From Gammaproteobacteria bacterium UBA7310 (lineage in GTDB: Bacteria; Pseudomonadota; Gammaproteobacteria; Pseudomonadales; Ketobacteraceae): a stretch of 7,380 nt of DNA. The stretch spans positions 4,710 through 12,089 of the forward strand of contig DKQK01000044.1 in NCBI GenBank assembly GCA_002471665.1. The letters are read 5' to 3'. The position numbers and the translations under genes are program-made. Shown one piece after another: positions 5,823-7,380 of the stretch. Under the pieces are notes generated by a model. That model was not told where the DNA came from, ran no database searches, and saw only the letters and a list, made by a program, of their open reading frames with translations. Numbering within the stretch: position 1 is the first letter of the stretch; every line of letters begins with the position of its first letter.

Positions 5823-7380
5823 TGGCGATGAACTCGATGCAACAGGATTCTTTACAACCCGGCTCGTTACAACAGCCCGTGCAAAAAACCATTCGGGTCA
5901 GTGGTGTGGTCCAGGGGGTGGGTTTCCGGCCTGCGGTATGGCATTGGGCGCAGGAACTGGGATTGACCGGCCACGTCTGTAACGATGATGACGGCGTGTT
6001 GATTTGTTGCCGTGGTGCCGAGCGCGCGGTGGAAGATTTGCTTCAGCGTTTGCAATCCTCGCCGCCGGCACAATCCCATATCAGCAAGATCGAATGCTGG
6101 CAGAGCGATGCTCCGCTGCATGGCGAGGGATTTAGAATCGAAGAAAGCCTTCACGAACATCAGCAAGGCAAATCAAAACCACAACTGAAAACCGGTGTGT
6201 CAGCGGATCTGGCCACCTGCCCGGATTGCTTGCGGGAACTGTTTGATCCCGATAATCGCCGTTACCGTTATCCCTTTATCAACTGCACCCACTGCGGCCC
6301 GCGCCTGAGTATTGTGCGCAGCATTCCCTATGATCGGGTCAACACCAGCATGGCGCTGTTCCAGCAATGCCCGCACTGCCAACGGGAATACGATGATCCC
6401 GCCGAGCGCCGCTTTCATGCCCAGCCTAATGCCTGCCCGGTGTGTGGCCCCACCTTGTGGATCACCGATCAATCCGGGGCTGCATTGGATGGTGATCCCA
6501 TCGCGGTGGCCCAGGCCGCGTTGCGGGCCGGTAAGATTGTTGCGGTAAAGGGTGTGGGGGGATTTCATCTGGCTTTGGATGCCGGCAATGAACAGGCCGT
6601 GGCAACACTGCGCCTGCGCAAGCGCCGCCCCCACAAACCCTTGGCCGTGATGGTGCGGGATCTTGAGGTGGCCAGGCGTTATTGCCATATCTCCGCTCAG
6701 GAACAAACCCTGCTGCAAAGCGCAGCGGCCCCCGTGGTATTACTTGGCGTGCACACAACACCCAGCACCGGCATTGCACCGGATCAGCAACGCCTGGGTG
6801 TGATGCTGCCGCCTTCCCCATTACACCACCTGCTATTGAAAACGTTTGATACTCCGTTGGTGATGACCTCCGGCAACCCCAGTGGTGAACCTCAATGCAT
6901 CAGCAACGACAGCGCGCTGGAAAAACTCTCCGGCGTGGCGGATCTGTTCTTGTTCCACAATCGGGATATCCTTAATCGGGTGGATGATGCCGTGGTTCAG
7001 GTAATTGATCATCAACCGCAAGTGATGCGGCGGGGGCGGGGTTATGCCCCCATGCCGTTGCCGCTGCCGCCGGGTTTTGAAACCGCACCGGCTGTTCTGG
7101 CGCTGGGTGCCGAAATCAAAAATACGTTTTGCCTGTTGGGGCAGAACAAAGCGGTACTGTCCCAACACATGGGTGATCTGCAGGATGTGTTAACGCTGGC
7201 GGACTTTGAACGCAACCTGGCCCTGTATCAGCAGGTGTATCAGCATGAGGCGCAATGCATCGCCGTGGATGCCCATCCCCAATACCACTCCGGCCGGGTG
7301 GGGCGCATGGTGTCGCAGCAATTGAATTTACCGGTGTTGGAAATCCAGCATCACCATGCCCACATGGCGGCCTGTTTGGG
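5822..7380 (+). CDS. hypF: HypF, carbamoyltransferase for hydrogenase CN ligand synthesis (3' end missing)
   Basis: HypF uses carbamoyl phosphate and ATP to carbamoylate the C-terminal Cys of HypE, the source of the CN ligands of the active-site iron. The frame is open from ATG 5822 to the window end (519 full codons, of roughly 750 in the family). Domains: acylphosphatase at about 23-115, with VSGVVQGVGFRPA (Arg36) and Asn54; two zinc fingers of C-x2-C-x18-C-x2-C form, Cys133/136/155/158 and Cys183/186/205/208; a YrdC/Sua5-like domain from about 228, with VKGVGGFHL, RKRRPHKPLAVM and TSGNPSGEP (349-356); then the Kae1-like domain from about 428, reaching the metal-binding HHHAH (510-514) just before the cut. 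The start is not certain. ATG 5822 overlaps the hupV stop by one base, but in-frame ATGs also lie at 5828 and 5837 and none has a clear Shine-Dalgarno; all three precede the acylphosphatase core. The domains seen are intact and the identity is secure. Confidence 0.97.
   Translation, partial: MAMNSMQQDSLQPGSLQQPVQKTIRVSGVVQGVGFRPAVWHWAQELGLTGHVCNDDDGVLICCRGAERAVEDLLQRLQSSPPAQSHISKIECWQSDAPLHGEGFRIEESLHEHQQGKSKPQLKTGVSADLATCPDCLRELFDPDNRRYRYPFINCTHCGPRLSIVRSIPYDRVNTSMALFQQCPHCQREYDDPAERRFHAQPNACPVCGPTLWITDQSGAALDGDPIAVAQAALRAGKIVAVKGVGGFHLALDAGNEQAVATLRLRKRRPHKPLAVMVRDLEVARRYCHISAQEQTLLQSAAAPVVLLGVHTTPSTGIAPDQQRLGVMLPPSPLHHLLLKTFDTPLVMTSGNPSGEPQCISNDSALEKLSGVADLFLFHNRDILNRVDDAVVQVIDHQPQVMRRGRGYAPMPLPLPPGFETAPAVLALGAEIKNTFCLLGQNKAVLSQHMGDLQDVLTLADFERNLALYQQVYQHEAQCIAVDAHPQYHSGRVGRMVSQQLNLPVLEIQHHHAHMAACL

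Larger units (their letters stand above)
1..7380 (+). other. Continuous hydrogenase maturation and H2-sensing operon
   Basis: Six genes follow one another with an 8 nt overlap, a 6 nt gap, two 4 nt ATGA overlaps and a 1 nt TGATG overlap. No intergenic region exists in which a promoter, terminator or operator could sit outside coding sequence, and I found no convincing terminator hairpin with a T-tract. The unit starts upstream of base 1 and continues past base 7380. The uptake hydrogenase structural genes and hypA, hypC, hypD and hypE are not in the window and are expected nearby. Confidence 0.85.

Noticed and set aside
6200..6718. Antisense open frame opposite the zinc-finger and YrdC parts of hypF
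   Set aside because: The + strand frame carries paired Cys motifs and domain signatures throughout; the antisense product shows no domain.

Overview
The window is a tightly packed, single-strand segment of a [NiFe]-hydrogenase locus. It holds the H2-sensing module and part of the metallocentre maturation machinery, not the energy-conserving enzyme. Left to right, all on the + strand: the 3' part of hypB (Ni-inserting GTPase), hupR/hoxA (NtrC-type response regulator), hupT/hoxJ (histidine kinase), hupU/hoxB and hupV/hoxC (small and large subunits of the cytoplasmic regulatory hydrogenase), and the 5' two thirds of hypF (carbamoyltransferase for CN ligand synthesis). hypB and hypF are cut by the window edges.

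Genes either overlap (8, 4, 4 and 1 nt) or lie 6 bases apart (hupR/hupT). There is therefore no room for an internal promoter or terminator outside coding sequence, and the six genes are almost certainly one translationally coupled operon. I see no tRNA, rRNA, mobile element, CRISPR array or notable repeat, and no non-coding stretch of any length.

How the parts should work together: HypB and HypF help build the Ni-Fe(CN)2CO site. HupUV binds H2 and reports to the kinase HupT, and HupT sets the phosphorylation state of HupR. HupR then drives the genes of an uptake hydrogenase that must lie elsewhere. The sensor identity is well supported. The small subunit has no Tat signal. The large subunit ends exactly at the DPCxxCxxH histidine, the L2 motif ends in Gln rather than His, and the two gas-channel positions carry Ile and Phe, as in O2-insensitive regulatory hydrogenases.

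The most unusual point is the kinase. It is only 339 residues and has no space for the PAS domain that HoxJ/HupT kinases normally use to bind the sensor hydrogenase. In its place an uninterrupted helix with six leucines at exact seven-residue spacing runs almost into the phospho-acceptor domain.

Organism: a proteobacterium is clear from the gene set. The moderate-to-high GC (judged by eye) and mixed TTG/TTA/CTG leucine usage would fit a gammaproteobacterium, but I cannot name a genus. The gene order looks like the hypAB-hupR and hupTUV-hypF segments of the Rhodobacter capsulatus type joined without the structural genes between them.
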